Below, in pieces: positions 26,583 to 34,849 of a stretch of 64,000 nt of DNA. The notes below the pieces were generated by a model. It was not told the origin of the DNA and ran no database searches. It saw only the letters and a program-made list of their open reading frames with translations. The translations under genes and the position numbers were made by a program. This DNA is from Paraburkholderia largidicola (GTDB taxonomy: Bacteria; Pseudomonadota; Gammaproteobacteria; Burkholderiales; Burkholderiaceae): positions 2,852,001-2,916,000 of the forward strand of contig NZ_AP023174.1 of assembly GCF_013426895.1 (NCBI RefSeq), read 5' to 3'. Position 1 is the first letter of the stretch. Every line of letters starts with the position of its first letter.

Positions 26583-27674
26583 ATGAATTTCGCCGACATG
26601 CACAGCACCGATACCTCTCTCTCATCCAGCGTCCAGACCGAACGCTGGGGCACGTTGCCCGGTCTCGGCGACATTCGTCTGTTCACGCTGCGCAACGCGC
26701 ACGGCATGCGCGTCACCATCAGCGATCTCGGCGCGACGCTCGTCTCCTGGCATGCGCCCGATCGCGCAGGTCGCGTCGCCGATGTGCTGCTCGGTCACGA
26801 AACACCCGCCGATTATCTGGCGAGCCGCTGGTTCTTCGGCTCGACCATCGGACGGTGGGCGAACCGCATCGCACAGGCGCGCTTCACGCTCGACGGCGTC
26901 GTCTATCAGCTCGACCGCAACGACGGCGACAATCTGCTGCACGGCGGGATCAACGGATTCCACAAGGCGCTGTGGCATGCGCGCGAAGTGGACGGCGCGC
27001 TGGTTCTGTCGCACGAATCACCTGAAGGCGACGCAGGCTTCCCCGGCGCGGTCGCGGCAACCGTGCGCTATGCGCTCGACGACGACGGCGCGCTCACGAT
27101 CGACTACGATGCCACCGCCGATGCGCCCACGCCCATCAGCCTCACGAATCACGCGTACTTCAATCTGTCCGGCGACGCGTCCGCCGATGCGCCCGATATT
27201 CGCGGACATGTGATCACGATCGATGCCGACGCGTTCTTCGCCGTCGATGACGCGATGATCCCCATCGAAAGAAAAGACGTAGCCGGCAGCGTGTTCGACT
27301 TTCGCGCGGGCGCGCCGATTGGCGCGCGCCTCGACTGGCCGGATGCGCAACTCGCGCGCGCAGGCGGCTTCGATCATTGCTACGTGCTGCGCGATAGCGC
27401 CGCTGTCACGCGCAAGGCCGCCATACTCTACGATCCCGCCAGCGGACGTGAACTGACGGTATCGACGGACGCGAAAGGCATGCAGTTCTACACGGGCAAC
27501 TTTCTCGCGGGCGTCGATGGTCGCAACGGCAAGACTTACGGGAAGCACGCGGCATTGTGCCTCGAAACAGGCGCGTTTCCGAATCAGGTCAACATGCCGG
27601 ACGCCGAACAGGTCGTGCTGCGGCCCGGCGAACGTTATCGCCACACCACCGTCTACCGGCTCGGCGTGCGTTGA
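26583..27674 (+). CDS. galM: Aldose 1-epimerase (galactose mutarotase)
   Basis: A 363-residue mutarotase that interconverts alpha and beta anomers of sugars. The catalytic histidines sit in GDNLLHGGINGFHKALW and SLTNHAYFNLSGD, and the catalytic Glu in ALCLETGAFPNQVN. Downstream of xylR by 31 bases and on the same strand, it probably supplies the anomer that xylose isomerase uses. An ATG six codons into the frame (MHSTDT) could also be the start. Confidence 0.93.
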   Translation: MNFADMHSTDTSLSSSVQTERWGTLPGLGDIRLFTLRNAHGMRVTISDLGATLVSWHAPDRAGRVADVLLGHETPADYLASRWFFGSTIGRWANRIAQARFTLDGVVYQLDRNDGDNLLHGGINGFHKALWHAREVDGALVLSHESPEGDAGFPGAVAATVRYALDDDGALTIDYDATADAPTPISLTNHAYFNLSGDASADAPDIRGHVITIDADAFFAVDDAMIPIERKDVAGSVFDFRAGAPIGARLDWPDAQLARAGGFDHCYVLRDSAAVTRKAAILYDPASGRELTVSTDAKGMQFYTGNFLAGVDGRNGKTYGKHAALCLETGAFPNQVNMPDAEQVVLRPGERYRHTTVYRLGVR

Positions 27675-28001
27675 GCATTGACAGCGGCATAGCTTCCATA
27701 TTCCTTACGTAATCTGTCGAAACATTGCCGCTGTTGTAATTCGCCCCCGATGATTGCGGCATTCATTACGCCGTGAAATCATAGGCGGCCTTTTCTGATC
27801 TCAAAGCCAGCCCACTGCGGCGCCCCGTTCAGGGCAACGCGGCCAGCCAGCCAAACGCCATCGCATCCCCCCGTCGATGGTCATTCCGTCACGAAGCATC
27901 ACGCGCGTCGCGAGCATCGACAGCCCGACGCGTGCGCCAGCCATCTCGACGACGGTTGCGGTCAGTTGCAACCCTACGCTGTCTTGCCCCTGGAGCGACC
28001 T
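27675..28001. other. Intergenic, no supported gene
   Basis: A 9-bp inverted repeat (ACAGCGGCA near 27681 and TGCCGCTGT near 27727) may end the xylR-galM transcript but has no T run. The right end carries the GGAG ribosome site (27992) of the next gene. Confidence 0.35.
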
Positions 28002-28706
28002 GTGAACACACCCGAAACCGTTGCCATCGATTCCGCCGCGCGCGCTAATGGACAAAGCAAAAGCGCCGGTAACGGCGCGCCGCCCGCCGGATCGCGCCGC
28101 ATCACGTTCATCCGCTGGTTGCGCAAGGTGCATAGCTGGGTCGGACTGTGGGGCGCGGCGCTCGGTCTTCTGATGGGCACCAGCGGCTTTCTGCTGAACC
28201 ATCGCGGCGGCCCGCTACGCGTGTCGACGGGCGAGCCGCAGGTCGAATCGCTGCAGGTGAAGCTGCCGGACCCGGCACCCGAATCGCCGCGCGATCTCGC
28301 CAAATGGCTCAAGCAGGACCTGAAGGTGCAAGGCAAACCGGGCCGCGTGCAGAAAGAGCCGTCGCATCCCGTCGCATGGGGCGACCGCAAGGCCGTTCAG
28401 CCGGAACACTGGCAAGTGAGCTTCGCATCGCCCGGCGAAAATACGCAGGCGGAGTACTGGGTCGGCAATGACTACGTGACCGTCAAGCGCAGCGCCAACA
28501 CCTTCCTCGCGGCGCTGACGAATCTGCATAAGGGCGTCGGCCTGAGCGTCGGCTGGGTGCTCGTGATCGACACGTTCGCGGGCGGCGTGATCTTGCTGTC
28601 GCTCACGGGCGTCCTGCTGTGGACGCAGTTGAACAAGCGTCGCACGATCGGTGCGGTGCTGGTGCTCGGATCGATCGTCGCGGCGATCGTCGCAGGGATG
28701 TTCTGA
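28002..28706 (+). CDS. PepSY-associated membrane protein
   Basis: A 234-residue inner-membrane protein of the PepSY-TM kind. After a polar start, a first span follows RKVHSWVGLWGAALGLLMGTSGFLLNH; the middle 110 residues are polar and probably periplasmic; then LHKGVGLSVGWVLVIDTFAGGVILLSLTGVLLW and a last span near the C-terminus. The histidines in KVHSWVG and NLHKGVG are the family's conserved pair. Such proteins are linked to metal or haem/siderophore reduction, but no receptor gene is nearby. The frame starts earlier at a TTG, but a GTG at 28002 has a GGAG site six bases upstream. Confidence 0.78.
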   Translation: MNTPETVAIDSAARANGQSKSAGNGAPPAGSRRITFIRWLRKVHSWVGLWGAALGLLMGTSGFLLNHRGGPLRVSTGEPQVESLQVKLPDPAPESPRDLAKWLKQDLKVQGKPGRVQKEPSHPVAWGDRKAVQPEHWQVSFASPGENTQAEYWVGNDYVTVKRSANTFLAALTNLHKGVGLSVGWVLVIDTFAGGVILLSLTGVLLWTQLNKRRTIGAVLVLGSIVAAIVAGMF

Positions 28707-28730
28707 CGCGTCGCGCACATCGGATAGAAC

Positions 28731-28764
28731 AAAGGGCGATGCACCGCTGTGCATCGCCCTTTTT
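28731..28764. terminator. Bidirectional Rho-independent terminator
   Basis: Perfect 14-bp stem AAAGGGCGATGCAC (28731-28744) and GTGCATCGCCCTTT (28749-28762) with loop CGCT, followed by T on the plus strand and by a short T run on the minus strand. It separates the convergent PepSY and SDR genes. Confidence 0.9.
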
Positions 28765-28808
28765 CGTTGCGGCCTTGAACCGGCAAAGCCACTGAACCGC
28801 TGAACCGC

Positions 28809-29582
28809 TTAGCGGCGGAAGGCCGGCGCACCCATCGGCGCACCCGTGTTACCGCCGTCGACGACGATCTCCGCCGCCGTCATCCCCGACGCCGCATCCG
28901 ATGCGAGGAACACAGCCGCTTGCGCCACTTCATCGGCCAGCGCGAAACGGCCCATCGGGATCATCGGCGAAAGCGCCGTTTCCGTCGCGTCGAGCGTCGC
29001 GCCTTCACGATCGCCGCGCGTCCAGATCGACGTGCGCGTGCCGCCAGGAATCACCGTGTTCACGCGAATGCCGCGCGTGACGAGTTCCGACGCGAGCACG
29101 CGCGCCATGCCGGAAATCGCCGCCTTCGAAGCCGAATACGCCGACGAGCCCGGCGCGCCGAGTTGCCGCATCACCGAGCCGTTCAGCACGATCGAGCCGC
29201 CCTCGCCCATCAGCGGCACGGCCGCCTGCACGGTCAGGAACACGGCCGTCACATTGGTGCGCATGATCGCTTCGAACTTCTCGGCCGTCGTGCTGCCGAC
29301 AGGCGTCGCCCCGCTCACGCCCGCATTCGCGAACACGATATCCAGCTTGCCGAACTTGTCGGCGATCACTTTCATGACTTCATCGATGGCGGCAGGATCG
29401 TCGAGGTCCGCGCGGATCGGCAGCGCGTTCGGGCCGAGTTCCGCCGCCGCTTCGTCGAGCTTCTTCTGGTCCCGACCCGTGATCGCAACACGCGCGCCTT
29501 GCGCGATCAGGATGCGCGCCGCCGCGAAACCGATGCCGCCGTTGCCGCCCGTGATAAGCGCTGTCTTGTTTGCGAATGACAT
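28809..29582 (-). CDS. SDR-family oxidoreductase
   Basis: A 257-residue classical short-chain dehydrogenase: cofactor motif TGGNGGIG near residue 11, NAG near residue 85, catalytic Ser in LNGSVMRQ, and Tyr-x-x-x-Lys as YSASK. The residue pattern at the second strand (ITGRDQKKLDEA) suggests NADPH. The substrate is unknown. Two ATGs are six bases apart; GGAG is eight bases from the second (29582) and only two from the first, so I use the second. It is divergent from a TetR regulator, which probably represses it. Confidence 0.88.
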   Translation of the reverse strand: MSFANKTALITGGNGGIGFAAARILIAQGARVAITGRDQKKLDEAAAELGPNALPIRADLDDPAAIDEVMKVIADKFGKLDIVFANAGVSGATPVGSTTAEKFEAIMRTNVTAVFLTVQAAVPLMGEGGSIVLNGSVMRQLGAPGSSAYSASKAAISGMARVLASELVTRGIRVNTVIPGGTRTSIWTRGDREGATLDATETALSPMIPMGRFALADEVAQAAVFLASDAASGMTAAEIVVDGGNTGAPMGAPAFRR

Positions 29583-29640
29583 GACCATTTCTCCATAAAT
29601 TGAGGGTTTGGGGCGGACTTCCGCCAGCAGCTGCCTTATA

Positions 29641-29654
29641 ATTGCAGTTGCAAT
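29641..29654. promoter_or_regulatory. Candidate TetR-family operator
   Basis: ATTGCA-GT-TGCAAT, a 14-base palindrome with perfect 6-base arms, between the divergent SDR and tetR-type genes, directly beside a TTATAA box at 29635-29640 that could serve as -10 for the SDR gene. Confidence 0.65.
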
Positions 29655-29734
29655 CTTAAATTAATGATAGTGACCGCAATCAATACGTGTCAAGCCGTTT
29701 TTCTCACCGGTTTGTTGCGGAAGGTGGATCAGCG

Positions 29735-30325
29735 ATGAAAGTCAGCAAGGAAAAGGCGGCGCAAAACCGCGCGGCCCTTGTCGAAACGGCCGCGCGCCTG
29801 TTCCGGGAGCACGGCATCGACGGCGTCGGTGTCGCCGAGATTGGCAAGGCGGCGGGGCTCACGCACGGCGCGCTTTACGCGCACTTCCCGTCGAAGGAAG
29901 CGCTCGCGGCGGAGGCGCTCGCGCACGGTCTGCAGATTGGCCACGAGCGCATGACCCGAACGCCCGACGGCCGCGCGCCGAGCCTGAGCGAACTGCTCGA
30001 CAGCTATTTGTCGGAGGAAAAACGCGACGACATCGCGAACGGCTGCGCGATGGCGGCGTCGGCGAGCGAGGTCGGACGTCAGGACGAGACGATCAGCGCG
30101 CGCTACAGCGAAGGCTTCGAACTGATGGCGGCTGTGTTCGAAAAGCACCTGCGCGCGCAGAAGGTGAAGGGCGACCCGCGCGAGAAAGCGATTGCGATTT
30201 CGTCGACGCTGATCGGTGCGATTGCGGCGTCCCGCGCGGTGTTGAAGGCGCAGCCGGAACTCGCGAACGACATTTTGCGCGCGGTGCGGCGCGCGGTCGG
30301 CGATATTGCGGGCGAAAAAGCCTGA
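29735..30325 (+). CDS. TetR/AcrR-family transcriptional regulator
   Basis: A 196-residue repressor with the N-terminal helix-turn-helix at about residues 13-55 (RAALVETAARLFREHGIDGV, AEIGKAAGLTHGALYAHFPSKEAL). The C-terminal part is a ligand-binding helical domain with an unidentified effector. The ATG at 29735 follows a GGAAGGTGGAT ribosome site; an upstream GTG-led frame adds 16 residues without support. It is divergent from the SDR gene with a palindrome between them. Confidence 0.88.
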   Translation: MKVSKEKAAQNRAALVETAARLFREHGIDGVGVAEIGKAAGLTHGALYAHFPSKEALAAEALAHGLQIGHERMTRTPDGRAPSLSELLDSYLSEEKRDDIANGCAMAASASEVGRQDETISARYSEGFELMAAVFEKHLRAQKVKGDPREKAIAISSTLIGAIAASRAVLKAQPELANDILRAVRRAVGDIAGEKA

Positions 30326-30511
30326 GCAAACGCGCTCTGAGCGAAGAACTACTTCAAAAGCGCGACGTCATTCACGCGCGTCGCCTGTGCGCATGCGTCA
30401 TGCCTTGAAGTCGCGGATGCGATGTCCAATAGTTAGAAGGGAATAAAGAGGACCGCGCCGTAGTTCGTCAATTCATGACGGACGCGCCATTCTTCGAGCA
30501 AGGAGTGCATC

Positions 30512-30823
30512 GTGCGCAAGATCATCGTTTCGCTTCAGGTCACTGCTGCTATCGCGCTGGGTGTTGGCGCGGCGCTATCCAACGCGCAAGGGCTTTCCAC
30601 TTACGACGACGTGAACGCGCCCGTCAACAGCACGCGGTTGATGCCCAATGCGCCACGCGGCAGCGAGTATCCGACGCATGGCAACCAGCAGGCGGGGGAA
30701 ATGAATCTGAATCCCACCGATCCGCGCGCGCAACTCGTCACAGGGACCCCGAATAACGCGCAATCAGGCGGGTATGGGTCGCCGCTGGCGGGGGTGCATT
30801 CGGCTGTTGCGCCGGGGCAATAG
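30512..30823 (+). CDS. Small secreted hypothetical protein
   Basis: A 103-residue protein of unknown function. It has a clear signal peptide (MRKIIVSLQVTAAIALG, cleavage probably after SNAQ near residue 26), and the mature part is rich in Asn, Gly, Pro and Thr with no Cys, suggesting a flexible periplasmic or exported protein. The GTG start is supported by AGGAG six bases upstream; no ATG precedes it. It stands alone, with repeat copy B beginning 37 bases after its stop codon. Confidence 0.68.
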   Translation: MRKIIVSLQVTAAIALGVGAALSNAQGLSTYDDVNAPVNSTRLMPNAPRGSEYPTHGNQQAGEMNLNPTDPRAQLVTGTPNNAQSGGYGSPLAGVHSAVAPGQ

Positions 30824-30859
30824 CGGTTTTGTTTTGGGTTCGGTTTGGTTGTTCTTGGC

Positions 30860-31528
30860 TTTGCGCTGGCATCCGCGTTTTGTTATTGGTGCTTCAAGCG
30901 TCGCCCCTGTGCGGGGCGGCACCTACTTTTCTTTGCCGCCGCAAAGAAAAGTAGGCAAAAGAAAGCGGCTCACACCGCCGGTTCTTGTGTTTGCCTGAGG
31001 GCCCCCACAGGGTCTTACGCTTCACACGGCAACCACGTGACCCACGTTCGTTGCCAGCGCTCTTGCGATGCGCCTCACCCGCTTCACCCTCCCGCGTTAC
31101 AGCATGCCGCGCCACACAGTCCATCGCCGCCCAGGTGGCAAACTGTGTGTCGGCCCAAGTGCTCCACACGCCTCACTCCGGACCGATAGCGCATGCGTCC
31201 CACGCTGTAAGAGCGCTTACTTACACGACGCGACAACCTACACAGAGTTTGCCACCTGGGCGGCACATACCATTCGCTGCCGCGCACCGTTGTACGGGTG
31301 CCTGAAGCGGGTGATGCGATTGTTCGAAGCGCTGGCAACGAGCATCGGCGAGGGCACTGCCGTGTGAAGCGCGGGGACGTTGGGGGCCCGTGGATAAGAA
31401 CATGGGCTGGCGGTGTGAGCCGCTTTCTTTTGCCTACTTTTCTTTGCGGCGGCAAAGAAAAGTAGGTGCCGCCCCGCACAGGGGCAACGCTTGAAGCACC
31501 AGTAACAAATCGCGGATGCCAGCGCAAA
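30860..31528. repeat. Nested-palindrome repeat, copy B
   Basis: A 669-bp element of the same family as copy A but in the opposite orientation. Ends TTTGCGCTGGCATCCGCG and its inverse; perfect 77-bp inverted repeat at 30903-30979 and 31409-31485; inner repeat at 31126-31153 and about 31237-31264, the latter with several changes. The two flanking arms differ: one carries a CCTGAGGGCCCCC block, the other CACGGGCCCCCAACG, and their order is reversed compared with copy A. The outermost 45 bases are also inverted with three mismatches. It fills the gap between the small secreted gene and the galactoside operon terminator. Confidence 0.93.
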
Positions 31529-31565
31529 AAGCAAACTGCAAATCCCAGCACAAAAAACAAAAACC

Positions 31566-31588
31566 AAAAAAAGCCCGCTTGCGCGGGC
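31566..31588 (-). terminator. Rho-independent terminator of the galactoside operon
   Basis: Stem GCCCGC (31573-31578) and GCGGGC (31583-31588), loop of four, with seven T on the minus strand (31566-31572). It lies about 40 bases past the last permease gene. Confidence 0.9.
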
Positions 31589-31627
31589 AACCTTCTACCA
31601 GGAGACAAACAACAAAAAAAACCTACA

Positions 31628-32479
31628 TCACCCTTTAGTCGCACCAAACGTCAACCCCGCGACAAAGTGCTTCTGCATCGCAAAAAACATCGCAACAGAC
31701 GGCAGCGCCGCCAGAATCGAACCAGCAGACACCAGATTCCACGCCGTCGTCCATTGCCCTTTTAGCGCCGCGACACCAACCGTAATCGGCGCAGCATCGT
31801 CGCCTTGCGTGAGGCACAGCGCCCAGAAATAATCATTCCAGACGAACGTAAAAACGAGAATGGCAAGCGCGGCAAGCGCAGGACGAATCAACGGCAGCAC
31901 GATACGGAAGAACACGGTCCACTCGCCCGCCCCTTCGATGCGCGCCGCTTCGACCAGTTCATACGGCAACTGCTTGATGAAGTTCCGCAGAAAGAGCGCG
32001 CAAAAACCCGTCTGAAACGAAACATGAAAAAGAATCAGCGCGCCAAGCGTATTGAAGATACCGAGGCTCAGCGACAGATCGCGCACGGGAATCATCAGAA
32101 TCTGGATCGGCACGAAGTTGCCCGCGACGAAGGTCGCGAAGAGCGTCGTGTTGCCACGGAACTTGTAGATGGCCAGCGCGAAACCCGCCATCGCCGCGAG
32201 CGCGATCGAACCGACTACGGCAGGCACCGTGATCAGCACGCTGTTCCAGAAGTAATGCAGCATCGGCGACGTGGTGAGCGCTTCGCGATAGTTGTCGATG
32301 AGCGCGATGTGCTTCGGCCAGCCCCAGTAATTCCCTTCGCTCAGTTCTTCCGTCGAACGCATCGACGTAACGAGCACGGCGATCATCGGCAATAGCCAGA
32401 TCAAAAGCGCAATCGGCAACGTCAGCTTGTACAACTGCCGGTTGATCGGCTTCCATTTGGCAACGGGCATCGGATACAT
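31628..32479 (-). CDS. Carbohydrate ABC transporter permease, MalG type
   Basis: A 283-residue inner-membrane permease with six predicted spans and the cytoplasmic EAA loop EAARIEGAGEWTVFFRIVLP, which docks to the ATPase. NWNDYFWAL-like FVWNDYFWALCLTQGD near the C-terminus is typical of the MalG/LacG class. The ATG at 32479 has a GGAGGGG ribosome site; a second ATG three codons in is possible. Last gene of the operon, 12 bases after the partner permease. Confidence 0.93.
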   Translation of the reverse strand: MYPMPVAKWKPINRQLYKLTLPIALLIWLLPMIAVLVTSMRSTEELSEGNYWGWPKHIALIDNYREALTTSPMLHYFWNSVLITVPAVVGSIALAAMAGFALAIYKFRGNTTLFATFVAGNFVPIQILMIPVRDLSLSLGIFNTLGALILFHVSFQTGFCALFLRNFIKQLPYELVEAARIEGAGEWTVFFRIVLPLIRPALAALAILVFTFVWNDYFWALCLTQGDDAAPITVGVAALKGQWTTAWNLVSAGSILAALPSVAMFFAMQKHFVAGLTFGATKG

Positions 32480-32491
32480 ATCGTCCCCTCC

Positions 32492-33445
32492 TTACTGTTC
32501 GTTGCGCAGCATGCGGCGCAGGTGATAGACGATGTACACGAGCATGATCGCGAACAGCACGACGGCAATCGATGCCGAATAGCCGATGCGGTAATACTTG
32601 ATCGCCTGGTCGTACATGTAATAGGCGAGCACGGTCGAGCTTTCGAATGGCCCCCCGCCCGTCATCACCGAAATCAGATCGAAGCTGCGCAGCGCGCCAA
32701 TCACCGTGACGACGATCGCCATGAACGTGACGGGCCGCAACTGCGGCAACACCACATGCCACAGCATCGACCAGCCCTTCGCGCCTTCCATGCGCGCGGC
32801 TTCGATCTGCTCGCTGTTCAGCGATGTCAGACCCGTCAGATAAAGAATCATGCAATACGCGGTCTGCGGCCATAGTGCGGCGAAGATGATGCCGAACGTC
32901 GCATAGTGTGCGTCGCCGAGCACGGGCACGCCGTGGCCGAGTATCACTGCAAAGAGGCCGAAGGTCGGATCGTAGAACCACGAGAAGATCAACCCGACCA
33001 CCACGCCCGACAGTACGAACGGCGCGAAGAACAGCGACTTCACCACGCGTATGCCCGCCACCGCCTGGTTCAGATACAGCGCGACGGCAAGACCCATCGG
33101 CGGCGCGAGCAGGAACAGCACGAGCCAGATGAGGTTGTTCTTCAGCGCGGTGTAAAAAGTCGGCGCCTGAAACAGTTCGATGTAGTTCGCGAGACCGACG
33201 AAGACCTTGTCGGTCATGCCATCCCAGTTGTAGAAGCTGAGCCAGATCGACGACAGGATCGGCCAGACCACGTACACCGCGACCATGAAGCATGCGGGCG
33301 CTAGAAACAGCAGCGCGGCCTTGCGCTGCCGCCGCGCGGTGGGCGACGGGCCGCGCTTTTTGCCCGCGGCTCTGGGCGATGGCGACGCCTGCGGCTGCGA
33401 CGGCGGCGTGCCGTTGATGTCCTGACGTGTAACGGAGTGCGACAC
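32492..33445 (-). CDS. Carbohydrate ABC transporter permease, MalF type
   Basis: A 317-residue permease with a 38-residue polar Pro/Arg/Ser-rich N-terminal tail, six predicted spans and the EAA loop EAARMEGAKGWSMLWHVVLPQ. GALRSFDLISVMTGGGPFESSTVL is the family's conserved C-terminal region. The start is a GTG with GGAG seven bases upstream. It forms a heterodimer with the MalG-type permease encoded next. Confidence 0.93.
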   Translation of the reverse strand: MSHSVTRQDINGTPPSQPQASPSPRAAGKKRGPSPTARRQRKAALLFLAPACFMVAVYVVWPILSSIWLSFYNWDGMTDKVFVGLANYIELFQAPTFYTALKNNLIWLVLFLLAPPMGLAVALYLNQAVAGIRVVKSLFFAPFVLSGVVVGLIFSWFYDPTFGLFAVILGHGVPVLGDAHYATFGIIFAALWPQTAYCMILYLTGLTSLNSEQIEAARMEGAKGWSMLWHVVLPQLRPVTFMAIVVTVIGALRSFDLISVMTGGGPFESSTVLAYYMYDQAIKYYRIGYSASIAVVLFAIMLVYIVYHLRRMLRNEQ

Positions 33446-33477
33446 GACGATTCTCCATGCAACGAGATTGCTGCTTC

Positions 33478-33510
33478 GCGCCGGGCTCGCATTGAATGCA
33501 CGCCCGGCGC
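33478..33510 (-). repeat. Intercistronic hairpin after the binding-protein gene
   Basis: Perfect 9-bp inverted repeat GCGCCGGGC (33478-33486) and GCCCGGCGC (33502-33510) with a 15-base loop in the 80-base gap between the binding-protein and MalF-type genes. No T run follows. It resembles in position the hairpin after xylF. Confidence 0.75.
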
Positions 33511-33525
33511 CACTGCTTCACATCC

Positions 33526-34791
33526 TTACTTCTTGTAGATACGCTTGCGCGTTTGCTCGAGCTGCGCAAGGATCGCATCGATCTTCGTCGGATCGGCGAT
33601 GAATTGCTGCATGCCCTTCATCCCTTCGTCTGCCATTTCCTTCGTCATGTCGCGATCGTAGAACTGCGCGATGCCGCCCTTCGTGTTCGACAGAATCTGG
33701 AAACCGATCTTCGAAATGGGATCTTCCGGCTCGGGCGACTTGCTGTTCGCCGACAGCGAGCCGAGACCCGTCGCCAGCTTCGCGCCCTGCTCCGGCGTTT
33801 CGACGAACGCGAGGAACGTATGCGCGTCAGCCTTGTTCTTCGCTTTGGCCGGAATATGCAGCGATTCGACGGGACCATCTTCCGCCGTCGGCACGTTCGA
33901 GTCGATGATCGGGAACTGGAAGTAGCTCATGTTCGGCTTCACGTTCGGCGGGAAGCCGCCCGTGATGAACGTGCCCATCAGCATCATCGCAGCCTTGCCC
34001 TGGAACAGGAACGGTTGCGCCGCGTCCAGATCGTACGACAGCGAGTTGTCGATGAAATCCTTGTCGTCGAGCAACTGCTTCCACGTCGTATAGACCTTCT
34101 TCACGCGCGGATCGGTGTACGGCACTTCGCCCGCCATCAACTTCTGGTGGAACGCGTTGCCGTTGATGCGCAGGTCGAGATAGTCGAACCAGCCCGCCAG
34201 CGTCCATGCATCGCGGCCGCCCACTGCGAACGGCGTGATACCCGCCGCCTTCAGTTTCTTGCAGGCGTCCATCAACTGGTCCCACGTCTTGGGCTCCGAC
34301 GCGATACCCGCCTTCTGGAACAGATCCTTGCGATAGAACAGACCCCACGAGTAGTACACGGTCGGCGCCGCGTACTGCTTGCCGTTGTACGTCGACGATT
34401 CCTTCGTCGATGCGTACATGCTGTCCCAGCCGTTCTTCTTCCAGTCGCCGCTCAGGTCCTCGAACAGACCGCGCCGCGCGTAGTACGCCATGCGCTCGCC
34501 GTTGTGCCAGTTGACGACATCGGGCGCGACGGTCGACAGCCAGCCCGGCAATTGCACCTTGTACGCTTCCTCATCGACGAACGACGCCTTCACGTCGATG
34601 TCGGGATGCGCCTTCTTGAAGTCGTCGATCACCGATTGCCACACCGCGCGCTGGCTTGCACCTTTGAACGCGATGTTGATCGTCATCGTGCCCGCTTCTG
34701 CCGTCGTCGCCGCGAACGGCGAGACGGCTGCGGCAACCGCGAGGGCGGCCGCTGCGATTGCGGTGCGCGCGTTGAATTTTCTTGCTGTCAT
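33526..34791 (-). CDS. Extracellular sugar-binding protein of the galactoside ABC transporter
   Basis: A 421-residue family 1 solute-binding protein. The signal peptide covers about residues 1-33 (AAAVSPFAATTAEA); the mature part begins GTMTINIAFKG and contains the family segments YAAPTVYYSWGLFYRKDLF and KAAMMLMGTFITG. Ligand class (beta-galactosides or galacto-oligosaccharides) is inferred from the GH42 gene just upstream. It is followed by two permeases, separated by a hairpin. Confidence 0.9.
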   Translation of the reverse strand: MTARKFNARTAIAAAALAVAAAVSPFAATTAEAGTMTINIAFKGASQRAVWQSVIDDFKKAHPDIDVKASFVDEEAYKVQLPGWLSTVAPDVVNWHNGERMAYYARRGLFEDLSGDWKKNGWDSMYASTKESSTYNGKQYAAPTVYYSWGLFYRKDLFQKAGIASEPKTWDQLMDACKKLKAAGITPFAVGGRDAWTLAGWFDYLDLRINGNAFHQKLMAGEVPYTDPRVKKVYTTWKQLLDDKDFIDNSLSYDLDAAQPFLFQGKAAMMLMGTFITGGFPPNVKPNMSYFQFPIIDSNVPTAEDGPVESLHIPAKAKNKADAHTFLAFVETPEQGAKLATGLGSLSANSKSPEPEDPISKIGFQILSNTKGGIAQFYDRDMTKEMADEGMKGMQQFIADPTKIDAILAQLEQTRKRIYKK

Positions 34792-34849
34792 CTTCCTGTC
34801 TCCTTGTGTCCTGGTTCTAACCTGCTGGGATCACTGCTACGTTGCGAAG

